From Nonomuraea montanisoli (lineage in GTDB: Bacteria; Actinomycetota; Actinomycetes; Streptosporangiales; Streptosporangiaceae): DNA of 64,000 nucleotides. The position numbers and the translations under genes were made by a program. Below the pieces are notes generated by a model. That model searched no databases. It was not told the origin of the DNA and saw only the letters and a list, made by a program, of their open reading frames with translations. The stretch covers positions 113,636-177,635 of the forward strand of contig NZ_JABWGN010000013.1 in the NCBI RefSeq assembly GCF_013363975.1. The letters are read 5' to 3'. This document shows positions 28,969 to 37,800 of the stretch, one piece after another (the stretch's first letter is position 1; each line of letters starts with the position of its first letter).

Positions 28969-29514
28969 ATGATCCAACACACGACGGCTCGCGTCGCGCT
29001 GGGAACGTTCCTGGCCGCCGGCCTGGCCCTGGTCGGCCCCGCCGCCGCCGCGCACGCCGCCACCGAGGCCACCGGCACCCCGGCCGCGCACACCGCCGCC
29101 CGCGAGACGTTCGGTCCCTCCGGCTACGGGGGTGTCAAGCTGCGGATGAGCGCCAAGGCCGCCGCGGCCACGGGCAAGATCTCGCGCCTGCGCGGGCAGG
29201 ACTCCCCGAGCTGCACGAGCTGGCAGCTCAAGGCCCACCCCGTCGGCCACGACGCCGTGGGGCTCTACATCTCGAAGAAGCGCGGCGTGGCGTTGATCTT
29301 CGCTCCCCAGGGGGCCAGGACGCCCGAGGGCATCGGCATCGGCTCCACGTACACGCAGATCAAGAAGCTCTATCCCCGGCTGAAGACGGCCGCGAGCGGC
29401 TACCCGTACGTCGACGTGGCCGGCAACCCGGGGGCCTACTACTCGTTCCTGCTGCACAAGGGCAAGGTCTACGAGATGGCGCTGGCCCTCCACACGCAGG
29501 ACTGCGTCAACTGA
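28969..29514 (+). CDS. Small secreted protein of unknown function
   Basis: 181 residues with a signal peptide (ALGTFLAAGLALVGPAAAAHA). The mature part has two Cys (SPSCTSW and QDCVN) that could pair, and PEGIGIGSTYTQIKKLYP. Proteins of this pattern are common and uncharacterised in actinomycetes. I start at ATG 28969 so that the signal peptide begins properly; an upstream in-frame start at 28933 has no ribosome site. Confidence 0.78.
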   Translation: MIQHTTARVALGTFLAAGLALVGPAAAAHAATEATGTPAAHTAARETFGPSGYGGVKLRMSAKAAAATGKISRLRGQDSPSCTSWQLKAHPVGHDAVGLYISKKRGVALIFAPQGARTPEGIGIGSTYTQIKKLYPRLKTAASGYPYVDVAGNPGAYYSFLLHKGKVYEMALALHTQDCVN

Positions 29515-29521
29515 CCACGCG

Positions 29522-30538
29522 CTAGGACGGGCCGCTCGACCGGATGGCGGCCGGCCCGTGGCCGTACCAGCGGCGGATGGCCCGCCGCAGCGCGCGGGGG
29601 TCGGTGAAGCCGACTCGCGCGGCGATGGAGTCCACGCTGAGCGAGGTCTCCCGCAGCAGGCGGTCCACCCGCCGCTGCCGCAGCCTCTCCAGCTCCTCCC
29701 TCCAGCCGGTGCCCTCCTCGCGCAGGCGGCGCTGGAGCGTGCGCGGGCTCATGGCCAGCCGGCGGGCCACCTGGTCGAGGCCGGGCGGCCCGTCGGCGAC
29801 CGCCGCCTCCAGGGCGGCGTGGAAGCGGTCGAGCCAGCCCAGCACCGGCCGGGCCGCCGCGGTGGACAGCCGCGCGTGGTCGGCCAGGATCGCGGCGAGC
29901 GCGGGGTCGGCGCGCGGGAGGAGGGCCTCCGCGTCCTCCTCGGCGAACGTGATCGACGGAGGGCCGGCCTCGAACTCGACGCGCCCGGTGTTGTACAGCT
30001 CGCCCGGCCTCCCGGCGGCGGGCGTCCGGTGCGGCAGCCGCACCCGCACCGGGGTGAGCCGCCGCCCGGCGCCCGAGCTCGCCAGCGTGAGCAGCATGTA
30101 CGGCGTGAACGCCGCGATCATCGGGTACGCCGGGTGGTCGGTGTAGGGGTCCTGCCAGCGGACCGTCAGCCCGCCGTCGTCGTCGCGCGTGACGACGAGC
30201 CGGTCGGCCGGGTCGGCGATGGCCGCGAAGAGGCCGCCGGCCACGCGGAACGCGTCCTCCAGGGTGCCGGAGACCGCGAACAGGTAGTCCCACGCCCCCA
30301 GCCCGCCCGGCCGCCACAGCTCCATGACCCGGCTGGTGCCGGAGGCCGCCTCCCACTCAGGACCGGAGACCAGTTCCCAGATCCGCAGGATGGTGGCGGT
30401 GGGGATGCGGATCCCGTCGTCGTCCAGGACGGCGAGCCCGGGGACGCCCGCCAGGCGCGCCGGGTCCAGGCCGGTCGCGAGCCCCACGCGGACCAGCAGG
30501 CGGGTCAGGTGGGGCGAAACGGTGCTGTCGTGAACCAT
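29522..30538 (-). CDS. AraC family transcriptional regulator
   Basis: 338 residues: an N-terminal arabinose-binding-like effector domain (about 20-200) and a C-terminal AraC helix-turn-helix pair (LDQVARRLAMSPRTLQRRLRE near 258, IAARVGFTDPRALRRAIRRW near 305). It diverges from the deacetylase-type gene and probably controls it. An inverted repeat 12 bp upstream of its ATG is a candidate site. Confidence 0.92.
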   Translation of the reverse strand: MVHDSTVSPHLTRLLVRVGLATGLDPARLAGVPGLAVLDDDGIRIPTATILRIWELVSGPEWEAASGTSRVMELWRPGGLGAWDYLFAVSGTLEDAFRVAGGLFAAIADPADRLVVTRDDDGGLTVRWQDPYTDHPAYPMIAAFTPYMLLTLASSGAGRRLTPVRVRLPHRTPAAGRPGELYNTGRVEFEAGPPSITFAEEDAEALLPRADPALAAILADHARLSTAAARPVLGWLDRFHAALEAAVADGPPGLDQVARRLAMSPRTLQRRLREEGTGWREELERLRQRRVDRLLRETSLSVDSIAARVGFTDPRALRRAIRRWYGHGPAAIRSSGPS

Positions 30539-30549
30539 GGACGGCCTGC

Positions 30550-30571
30550 TCTCAAGATGTGGCTCTTGAGA
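30550..30571. promoter_or_regulatory. Inverted repeat between araC-type regulator and deacetylase gene
   Basis: TCTCAAGA (30550-30557) and TCTTGAGA (30564-30571) are a perfect 8-bp inverted repeat with a 6-nt spacer, located 12-33 bp upstream of the regulator ATG. It could be an operator or an mRNA hairpin in the regulator leader. Confidence 0.4.
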
Positions 30572-30719
30572 TGACTACCGGAAAAGCCCGATATGTCGCA
30601 ATGTCGTGGCGCGTTGGGCCCCCCCGGTGACGTCTTCGGCCCTCCTCCCACGGGGGCGCGGATCCCTACCGTGGCGACAGCCCGCGATCCGCGGGCCCGC
30701 GACCTCGGAGAGGAACCCG

Positions 30720-31589
30720 ATGGAGAACAAGCTGTACGACTACCGCCCGATCATCGACCGCGAGCCGATCCGGTGGCCCGGCGGCGCCCGCGTCGCCTTC
30801 TACGTCGGCCTGAACGTCGAGCACTTCACGATCGACCGCCCGTCCACCAGCCTCAACGAGGCCACGGCCGCCCTCGTGCCCGACCCGCTGAACTACGGCT
30901 GGCGCGACTACGGGCCGCGGGTGGCGATCTGGCGGGTCATGGAGGAGCTCGACCGCCACGGCATCCGGGCGAGCGTGCTGCTCAACGCCGACGTGTGCGA
31001 GCGGTACCCGCAGATCATCGAGGCCGGCAACGCCCGCGGCTGGGCGTGGCTGGCCCACGGCAAGAACAACTCGACGCTCCAGGCCGACGTCGCCGACGAG
31101 CGCGCCTACCTGACCGAGGTGGTCGAGACCATCGAGAAGGCCACCGGGCAACGGCCGCGCGGCTGGCTCGGGCCCGCCCTCACCGAGACGTTCCAGACGC
31201 CGTCGCTGCTCGCCGAGCTCGGCCTCGGCTACGTGCTGGACTGGACGAACGACGACCAGCCGTACCGGCTGAACGTGCCCGGGATGCTGAGCGTGCCGTA
31301 CTCGCTCGAACTCAACGACCTGGGCATCTTCACGATGCACGGCATGACCGGCGAGGCGTTCGTGCAGATGGTCAAGGACCAGGTCGACCGCCTGTACGCC
31401 GAGTCGGCCGAGAGCGGGCGGGTCATGGCGCTGGCGCTGCACCCGTTCGTGATCGGCCAGGCGTTCCGCGCGCGGTATCTGGGCGAGGCGCTGGAGTACG
31501 TCGCCGGCCACCCCGGCGTGTGGCTGACGACGAGCGACGAGATCGCCGAGCACTACACCCGTACGGCGCCCCGCCGGCACCCCTCCTGA
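30720..31589 (+). CDS. Polysaccharide deacetylase family protein (PuuE/allantoinase-like)
   Basis: 289-residue NodB-fold protein. It has the features of cofactor-light allantoinase/peptidoglycan-deacetylase relatives: PGGARVAFYVGLNVE, RYPQIIEAGNARGWAWLAHG, DWTNDDQPYRL and a late ALHPFVIGQAFR. There is no signal peptide, so a cytosolic amide hydrolase acting on a ureide or similar substrate is more likely than a cell-wall enzyme. ATG 30720 follows GGAGAGGAA. It is divergent from the AraC regulator. Confidence 0.85.
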   Translation: MENKLYDYRPIIDREPIRWPGGARVAFYVGLNVEHFTIDRPSTSLNEATAALVPDPLNYGWRDYGPRVAIWRVMEELDRHGIRASVLLNADVCERYPQIIEAGNARGWAWLAHGKNNSTLQADVADERAYLTEVVETIEKATGQRPRGWLGPALTETFQTPSLLAELGLGYVLDWTNDDQPYRLNVPGMLSVPYSLELNDLGIFTMHGMTGEAFVQMVKDQVDRLYAESAESGRVMALALHPFVIGQAFRARYLGEALEYVAGHPGVWLTTSDEIAEHYTRTAPRRHPS

Positions 31590-31714
31590 CGGCACCGGCG
31601 GGACGGCCCGCATGTCCTCGACCACGCCCTGGTCGGCCGGCAGATGACAGCGCCAGGACACGGCGCATGACGATCCCTTCTCCGGGCCCGGTGACGGGCC
31701 CCTCGCCAGGCCCG

Positions 31715-32668
31715 CTACGGGCCCTTCTCCAGGTGGGACAGCGCTTCCAGGCCCGCGCCCACCAGTCCCGCGTCCTCGCCGAGACGGGCCGGGAGGAGGG
31801 GGACGGCGGACGGGCCCGGCAGCGCCTCGGCACGGTAGGCGGCCTCCATGGGGCCGAGCAGCGCCGGGCCGAGCATCGAGACCCCGCCCGCGATGACGAT
31901 CACGTCGGGGTCGATCAGGTTGGCGGCGCCGGCGAGCACGCGGCCCAGGAGCCTCGCCGCGTCGCCGATGACCGGAGAGCCGATCCGGCCGATCTCGGTC
32001 AGGGGCAGCGCCTGCCCGGTCCGCTCCCGGTGAGCGCGCTCGATGGCCGGGCCGGACGCGTACGCCTCGACGTGGTCGAGCGCCCCGCACGAGCAGCGGA
32101 CGCCGGCCTCGGCCGGGGCGGGCAGGTGGCCGATGCTCCCCGCGGTGCCGGAGCCGCCGGTCAGCACCCGGCCCTCGACGCAGACCGCCCCGCCGATGCC
32201 CGTCCCGACGGCGACGACCAGCGCCGTGCGCGCGCCGCGGGCCGCTCCGGCGCGCGCCTCTGCGGCCCCGGCGGCGTGGCAGTCGTTGAGCACGAGCGCC
32301 GGGAGCCCGAACGCGCGCTCCGCCGCCGCCTTGACGTCGGTGCCCGCCCAGGCGGTGAGCAGGCCGGTGGCCGAGGCGATGCGTCCCAGCGGGTCGACGT
32401 TCCCGGCGGTGCCGACGCCGCAGACGGCGGCCCGCTCCGCCAGCGGCCGGGCGAGCTCGGCGACGGCCCGCAGGATCTCCGGCCCCCTGGCGGGGGTCGC
32501 GGTCCTGCGCCGTTCGAGGAGGGTGCCGTCCGGGGCCACGAGACCGGCCGCGATCTTCGTACCGCCGATGTCGACGGCCAGCGCGAGCGGGGTCCTCGCG
32601 GCGCCCCCGACGGCCGGCGCGAGCGGGGTCGTCACGGCGGCCCCGGTGGCCGGCGCGGGCCGGGTCAT
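31715..32668 (-). CDS. nanK: ROK family kinase, probable N-acetylmannosamine kinase
   Basis: 317 residues. ATP/sugar motifs are AVDIGGTKIAAGLV near residue 31 and VGTGIGGAVCVEGRV. The ROK zinc site reads GHLPAPAEAGVRCSCGALDHVE: the His and two Cys are kept, but the third Cys of the usual CxCGxxGC is replaced by Asp-His. It overlaps the epimerase gene by 4 nt, which supports ManNAc phosphorylation in sialic acid catabolism. The N-terminal 25 residues are Ala/Pro-rich and variable. Confidence 0.88.
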   Translation of the reverse strand: MTRPAPATGAAVTTPLAPAVGGAARTPLALAVDIGGTKIAAGLVAPDGTLLERRRTATPARGPEILRAVAELARPLAERAAVCGVGTAGNVDPLGRIASATGLLTAWAGTDVKAAAERAFGLPALVLNDCHAAGAAEARAGAARGARTALVVAVGTGIGGAVCVEGRVLTGGSGTAGSIGHLPAPAEAGVRCSCGALDHVEAYASGPAIERAHRERTGQALPLTEIGRIGSPVIGDAARLLGRVLAGAANLIDPDVIVIAGGVSMLGPALLGPMEAAYRAEALPGPSAVPLLPARLGEDAGLVGAGLEALSHLEKGP

Positions 32669-33318
32669 CGCGGCGCGGCGGCGGCCAGCCGCCGGGTGAT
32701 GGACATCGGGTCGGTGATCGCGCCGCCGACCACCACGGCCCACGCGCCCGCCGCGAACGCCTGCCGTACCTGCTGCTCGGTGCGGTAGCGGCCCTCGGCG
32801 ATCACCCGCACGCCGCGCGCGGCGAGCGCGCCGACGAGGTGGAGGTCGGGGTCGTGCGGCGTGGGGAGCTGGCGCGCGGTGTAGCCGGACAGCGTGGTGC
32901 CGACCATGTCCACGCCGGCCTCCCAGGCGTCCAGGCCCTCGCCGAGGGTCGAGACGTCCCCCATGACGGTCACTCCCAGGGCGTGGATCCGCTCGATCAG
33001 CTTCAGCCCCGGTCCGGGGGTCTCGGGTGTGAGGTCCACGGCGATCATGTCGGCGCCGGCCTCGGCGAGCCCGGCCGCGTGCTCCAGCGTCGGCGTGATC
33101 ACGTCCCGGTGGCCGTGCCTGATCTTGTGCAGTCCGATCACCGGCAGGTCCGTACGCCCGCGCACCGCGGCCACGTCCTCGGCCGAGTTGATCCGCAGCC
33201 CTGCGGCCCCGCCCAGCGCGGCGCACTCGGCCAGGCGGGCGATCACCTCCGGGTCGCGAAGCGGGTGCCCTTCCGGGGCCTGACAGGAGACGATCAGGCC
33301 GCCGCGCAGCCGGTTCAC
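32665..33318 (-). CDS. nanE: N-acetylmannosamine-6-phosphate 2-epimerase
   Basis: 217-residue TIM-barrel enzyme converting ManNAc-6-P to GlcNAc-6-P. Family marks are GLIVSCQAPEGHPL, the GLHKIRHG segment (GLxK catalytic Lys), MIAVDLTPETPGP and VIAEGRYRTEQQ. GTG 33318 overlaps the stop of the permease stub. It works with nanK; the lyase and uptake genes that usually complete the pathway are missing here. Confidence 0.93.
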   Translation of the reverse strand: MNRLRGGLIVSCQAPEGHPLRDPEVIARLAECAALGGAAGLRINSAEDVAAVRGRTDLPVIGLHKIRHGHRDVITPTLEHAAGLAEAGADMIAVDLTPETPGPGLKLIERIHALGVTVMGDVSTLGEGLDAWEAGVDMVGTTLSGYTARQLPTPHDPDLHLVGALAARGVRVIAEGRYRTEQQVRQAFAAGAWAVVVGGAITDPMSITRRLAAAAPR

Positions 33319-33497
33319 TTGAGCGCCCCCGTGGAGATGCCGCCGACCAAGTGGCGCCGCGCCAGGATGGAGATCAGCAGGGCGGGCAGCGTGAACATGA
33401 CGCAGGCCGCCGTCAGCGGCCCCCAGGCGACGTCGTGCTCGGCGAAGAAGGCGTGCGGACCGATCGCTGCGGGCATGCCCAATTTGACGATCTTCAT
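33315..33497 (-). pseudogene. C-terminal stub of a sugar ABC transporter permease
   Basis: A 60-codon frame with a good ribosome site (AAGGAG) begins MKIVKLG, and from about residue 20 reads EHDVAWGPLTAACVMFTLPALLISI then RRHLVGGISTGALK. This is the last 45 residues of a MalG-type permease, which is normally about 280 residues. The most economical explanation is an internal deletion that joined the first few codons of the operon's lead gene to the permease tail, leaving nanE-nanK under the original promoter. Confidence 0.75.
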
Positions 33498-33567
33498 GGC
33501 TCGCTCCTTGGAAAATGCCGGGACTGCTGTGATGGGTATAGACCGGACCTCCTAGCAAGGTCAAGAT

Positions 33568-33596
33568 ATTGGAGTACACCAATTTTTGGTTAGACT
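33568..33596 (+). promoter_or_regulatory. GntR/HutC operator overlapping a promoter
   Basis: ATTGGAGTACACCAAT (33568-33583) is a 14/16 palindrome resembling the DasR/NagR class of sites (TGGTCTAGACCA core). It overlaps a candidate -35 (TTGGAG, 33569-33574); a -10 TAGACT is at 33591-33596 with 16-nt spacing. Transcription would begin within a base or two of the regulator's ATG at 33605. The site lies midway between the regulator and the nan genes and could control both. Confidence 0.65.
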
Positions 33597-33604
33597 CCTG
33601 GGCC

Positions 33605-34327
33605 ATGACGACGGAACGCCCCCCGGCCAAGTCCGATCAACTGCGCCGGCACCTGGTCGACCTGCTGGTCGGCGAGCTGGCCCCGCACGCGCGGCTGCCC
33701 ACCGAGCGCAGCCTGGCCGAGGAGTTCTCCGTCAGCAGGCTCACCGTGCGGCGCGTCCTGGACCAGCTCGAACGGGAGGGACGGGTCTACCGGGTGCAGG
33801 GCTCGGGCACGTTCGTCAGCGAGCCGCGCATCCACAAGTCCGTCGAGCTGACCTCCTTCAGCGAGGACATGCGCTCACGCGGCCTGCGCCCGGGGTCGCT
33901 GGAGGTGAGCTGCGAGCGGATCCCGGCGGGCGCCGACATCGGCTACGCCCTTCAGGTCAGCCCGTCGTCGGAGGTCCTGCACATCCGCCGGGTCCGCACC
34001 GCCGACGACGAGCCGATGTGCCTGGAGCACAGCTACCTGCCCGCCGAGCTCGTGCCCGGCGACCTGGAGCCGGAGCTGAACGGCTCGCTGTACGAGGCGC
34101 TGTCGGCCCGCTACGGGCTGACCCTGCACCGGGCGGAGCAGACGATCAAGGCGACCGTGCTCGACCCGGACGAGGCCCGGGCGCTCCACGCGCCGCCGTT
34201 CTCGCCGGCCTTCCTCGTGCAGCGCATCGGCTTCGACGCCCGCGGCCGGGCCGTCGAGCGCGCCGACTCGCTCTACCGGGGCGATCGCTACTCCTACCAG
34301 CTCACCATCTACCGCGACCCCCAGTAG
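33605..34327 (+). CDS. GntR family (HutC subfamily) transcriptional repressor
   Basis: 240 residues: winged helix with LPTERSLAEEFSVSRLTVRR (about 32-51) and a UTRA effector domain (ending RGDRYSYQLTIYRD). NagR/DasR-type members respond to amino-sugar phosphates. Its divergent position to nanE-nanK and the palindrome in between imply control by GlcNAc-6-P or a related sugar phosphate (inference). No Shine-Dalgarno precedes the ATG, in line with a leaderless mRNA. Confidence 0.92.
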   Translation: MTTERPPAKSDQLRRHLVDLLVGELAPHARLPTERSLAEEFSVSRLTVRRVLDQLEREGRVYRVQGSGTFVSEPRIHKSVELTSFSEDMRSRGLRPGSLEVSCERIPAGADIGYALQVSPSSEVLHIRRVRTADDEPMCLEHSYLPAELVPGDLEPELNGSLYEALSARYGLTLHRAEQTIKATVLDPDEARALHAPPFSPAFLVQRIGFDARGRAVERADSLYRGDRYSYQLTIYRDPQ

Positions 34328-34775
34328 GAAGTGCCACCGCGAGCAGCGCGGGCAGGCGGGTGTTGCCGTCCACTCGGCGGGCTCGGTCCAGCAGGGGTGG
34401 CTGCGGCGCTGGGCGCGGGCGCTCGATCCGGCGGGCGCGCTGCCGATGTACCCGGGGCCGACGAGGTCGGGGCGGTCCTGGCGGCCCGGCCGGGCTGGAC
34501 GTCGTCGCCGCCTGCGAGAACCTGCCCGCCGGGGCGGGCGCCCGCCGGCAGATCCTCGCCGCCGGGGCCCGGGTGGCCGAGGAGGGCCGCGCGGCTTCGG
34601 CCCGGGCTGGACGAGCGAGGACGTGGCGTCCCCCTGGAACCGCTCCTTCGAGATCGACTTCACGCTGCGTGAGCATCGACCGGGTCCAGCGCACTCCTGA
34701 GGCGCCGCTCTTGGAGCCCGATGGCGCCTGTCTTGCGGGCCGCTTGGAGGAGCCCGCGGAGTGATCGCGGGAGGG
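34328..34775. other. Gene-poor stretch, possibly decayed coding sequence
   Basis: Between the GntR gene and the NRPS promoter about 450 bp shows high-G+C, coding-like composition but no frame that holds. Pieces such as GLDVVAACENLPAGAGARR and PWNRSFEIDFTLREH are in different frames. This looks like a frameshifted remnant, but I cannot name the family. Confidence 0.4.
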
Positions 34776-34804
34776 TTGACACCGGTGTGGTGATCAATCA
34801 TCCT
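34776..34804 (+). promoter_or_regulatory. Probable NRPS/PKS operon promoter
   Basis: TTGACA (34776-34781), a perfect -35 hexamer, is followed after 17 nt by CATCCT (34799-34804). A perfect palindrome ACACCGGTGT (34779-34788) overlaps the -35 and could bind a regulator. Transcription would start near 34811, close to an in-frame GTG at 34815. Confidence 0.5.
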
Positions 34805-34859
34805 GATCCGCGGCGTGCCGAAAACGGCGCAAACAACTCAACAATCGGCAGGCGCGACA

Positions 34860-37800
34860 ATGACGTCAGATGCATCACCTTTCGCATCTGTTCTGCGGCT
34901 TTACCAGGACCGGCTGAGCGAGATCCCAGAAAGGATCGCCATTTCGGCCGGTCAAGATCACTTCACTTACAGTGACCTGGACCGCCTCGCGAACGGCATC
35001 GCCGTGCAGCTGCGTTCTCTCACGACGAGCGGGCAGCCCTGGGTGGCCGTGCTCTCGGAGCGTTCCATCCGGCTGGTCGCGGGCCAGCTCGGCGCGATGA
35101 AGGCGGGCCTCGCCTTCGCGCCGATCGACCCGGCCACCCCGGCGGAGCGGATCCGCGCCATGCTGGCGGGAGCCGCGGCCGTGGTCACCGCGCCGGAGTG
35201 GCGATCCCTGGTGCCCGACGGCGTCCCCGTGATCGACGCCCTCACCGAGGCGGACGCGTCGCCCCTTCCCGACACGGGGCCCGACGACCTCGCCTACGTC
35301 GTCCACACCTCCGGCTCGACCGGGACCCCCAAGGGCGTGCTCGTCCCCCACCGCGCGCTGGCCAACCTCATCGGGTGGTCGCACGAGACCTTCGGGCTGG
35401 GCGGCCGTGCCCCGCTGCTCACCAGCCCCAACTTCGACCCGTCGGTCTGGGAGATCTGGATGTACCTGACCGCGGGCACCACGATGGTCATCCCGGACGA
35501 GCGCATCAGGCTCTCCCTGCCCGCGTTGCGCGACTGGATCGTCGAGCAGGAGCTGACCACCTGCTACGCGCCCACCCCCATCGCCGAGGGCCTGCTCGGC
35601 CTGTCCTGGCCCGCGCGGACCCGGCTGGCGACGCTGAGCACCGGCGGCGACCGGCTCACCACCTACCCGCGCCCCGGGCTGCCCTTCAAGCTGGTCAACC
35701 TGTACGGCCCGGCCGAGTGCGCGGTCAACGCGATCGCCGGCGAGGTCGCGCCCCGCGACGACCGGAGCCGCCCGCCCGCGCTGGGCACGCCCCTGCCCGG
35801 CGTCACCGTCCACCTCCTGGACGAGGAGATGCGGCCCGCCGAGGAGGGCGAGATCCATCTCGGCGGCGTGTGCGTCGGCCTCGGCTACCTCGGCCTGCCG
35901 GACCTCACGGCCGAGCGCTTCGTCCGCGACCAGGACGGCCGGCTCCTCTACCGCACCGGCGACCTGGCCCGCCGCAACCAGGCGGGCGAGTTCGAGTTCC
36001 TGGGACGGCTCGACGACCAGGTCAAGATCCGCGGCAACCGGGTGGAGCTCGGCGAGATCGAGACCGTGCTCGGCCGCCACCCGGGGGTGCGGGCCGTCAC
36101 CACCGCCGTCCGCGGCCGCGACCTGGTCGCCTACGTCGTGGGCACGGCGACCGAGCAGGAGATGCGCGTCCACCTGCGCCGGCTCCTGCCCGACTACATG
36201 ATCCCCACCGCGTGGGTGTTCCTGGACGCGCTCCCGCTGACCGGCAACGGCAAGGTGGACCGCGCCGCGCTGCCCGACCCGGTCCGCGAGTCCCGCTCCA
36301 CCACCCCGCCCCGCACCCCGACCGAGGTGGCGCTCGCCGAGATCTGGCAGGACGTCCTCGACGCCGGGACGGTCGGCGCGGACGACGACTTCCTGGCCCT
36401 GGGCGGCCAGTCGCTGCTGGCGATGCGCATCGCCGCCCGCGCCTGCGAGCGGCTGGGCAGGCCGGTCGAGCCCCGGATGCTCTTCGAGCACCCCACGGTC
36501 GCCGAGCTGGCCCGCGCGGTCGACGGCCTGCCGCCGACGGCCGCGGCGGCCCCGGACGAGGGCGGGCTGACGCCCGCGCAGCGCCGGCTCTGGTTCATCG
36601 ACCAGGTGGCGCCCGGCGCGCAGTACAACGTGCCCATCCTGTACGCCCTGGACGGCCCCCTCGACACCGGGCGCCTGGAGGAGGCGATCAACGAGATCGT
36701 CCGCCGGCACGCGCCCCTGCGCACCCGCTACGAGGAGCGCGACGGCGAGCCGGTGCCCGTGGTGGAGCCGGCGGTGACCGTGCCGCTGAAGGTCATGGAC
36801 GCCACCCCGCGCGGCGCGACCGCGCTCGCCCAGCACGCCGCCCGCGACCCCTTCGACCTGCGCACCGGCCCCGTGCTGCGCGCGCTGCTGCTCCGGCTCG
36901 CCGACGACAGCCACCGGCTGCTGGTGAACGTCCACCACATCGCCTTCGACGGCTGGTCCGCCGGGGTCTTCCTGGACGAGCTGGCGCGGCTCTACGCGGG
37001 CGAGAGCCTGCCCGCGCCGACCGGCGCGCACCGGCGGGCCCGGGGCGCGGACGGCCTGTCGTACTGGAGCAGGGCCCTGGAGTCGCCGCCCGAGCGGCTG
37101 GGGCTGCCCGCCGACGGCCCGGGACCGTCCGGCCCGTCGCGGCGCGGCGGCCGGGTGCGGGCCACGCTGCCCGACGGGCTGCTCACCGAGCTCGAGTCGC
37201 TGGGCAGGCGCGCCCAGGCCAGCCCGTTCATGGTGCTGTTCGCGGCGTTCCAGGCCCTGCTGCACCGCTACAGCGGCCGGGACGACATCGTGACGGGCGT
37301 GCCGTTCTCCGGCCGGGAGGCGCCGGGCGCGGACGCCGCGATCGGGTTCTTCGTGGAGACGCTGCCGATCAGGACCGGCCTGGAGGGCGACCCGTCCTTC
37401 GAGCGCCTGCTGGCACGCGTGCGCGCCGGCGTCCTCGCCACGCCCACGGACGTCCCGCTCGAGGAGATCGTGCGGGAGCTCTGCCCGGACGGCCGGCCGC
37501 CCTTCGACGTGATGTTCGCGATGCAGGAGCCCCCGGCCGCGCGACGGGCCGGCGGGGTGACCTTCCGGATGCTGGAGGAGGTGGAGAACGGCGGCGCCAA
37601 GGCCGACCTGGTGCTGTACGCCGAGGGGCGCGAGATGAGCCTGGAGTTCGCCACCGACCTGTTCGAGCGCGCCACGGCCGAGCGCCTGCTGGGCCACTAC
37701 GTGCGCGTGCTGGAGCAGGTGGCGGCCGACCCGGCCGCGCCGGTCTCCGCGCTGCTCACCCGGGACCACGGCCCCGCCGGCCGCGGTCCCGACCAGACCC

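Noticed and set aside
31590..31714. Minus-strand coding-like fragment between the deacetylase and nanK genes
   Set aside because: A short WRCHLPADQGVVEDMRA-like frame is open, but it is too short and unrecognised to support a gene or a remnant.
34331..34764. Possible gene between the GntR regulator and the NRPS
   Set aside because: No single frame gives a coherent protein or a ribosome site; listed only as gene-poor, possibly decayed sequence.
34815..34859. GTG 34815 as the NRPS start
   Set aside because: No ribosome site and the extra 15 residues are not needed by the A domain. It is kept as an alternative because the predicted transcript begins near 34811.
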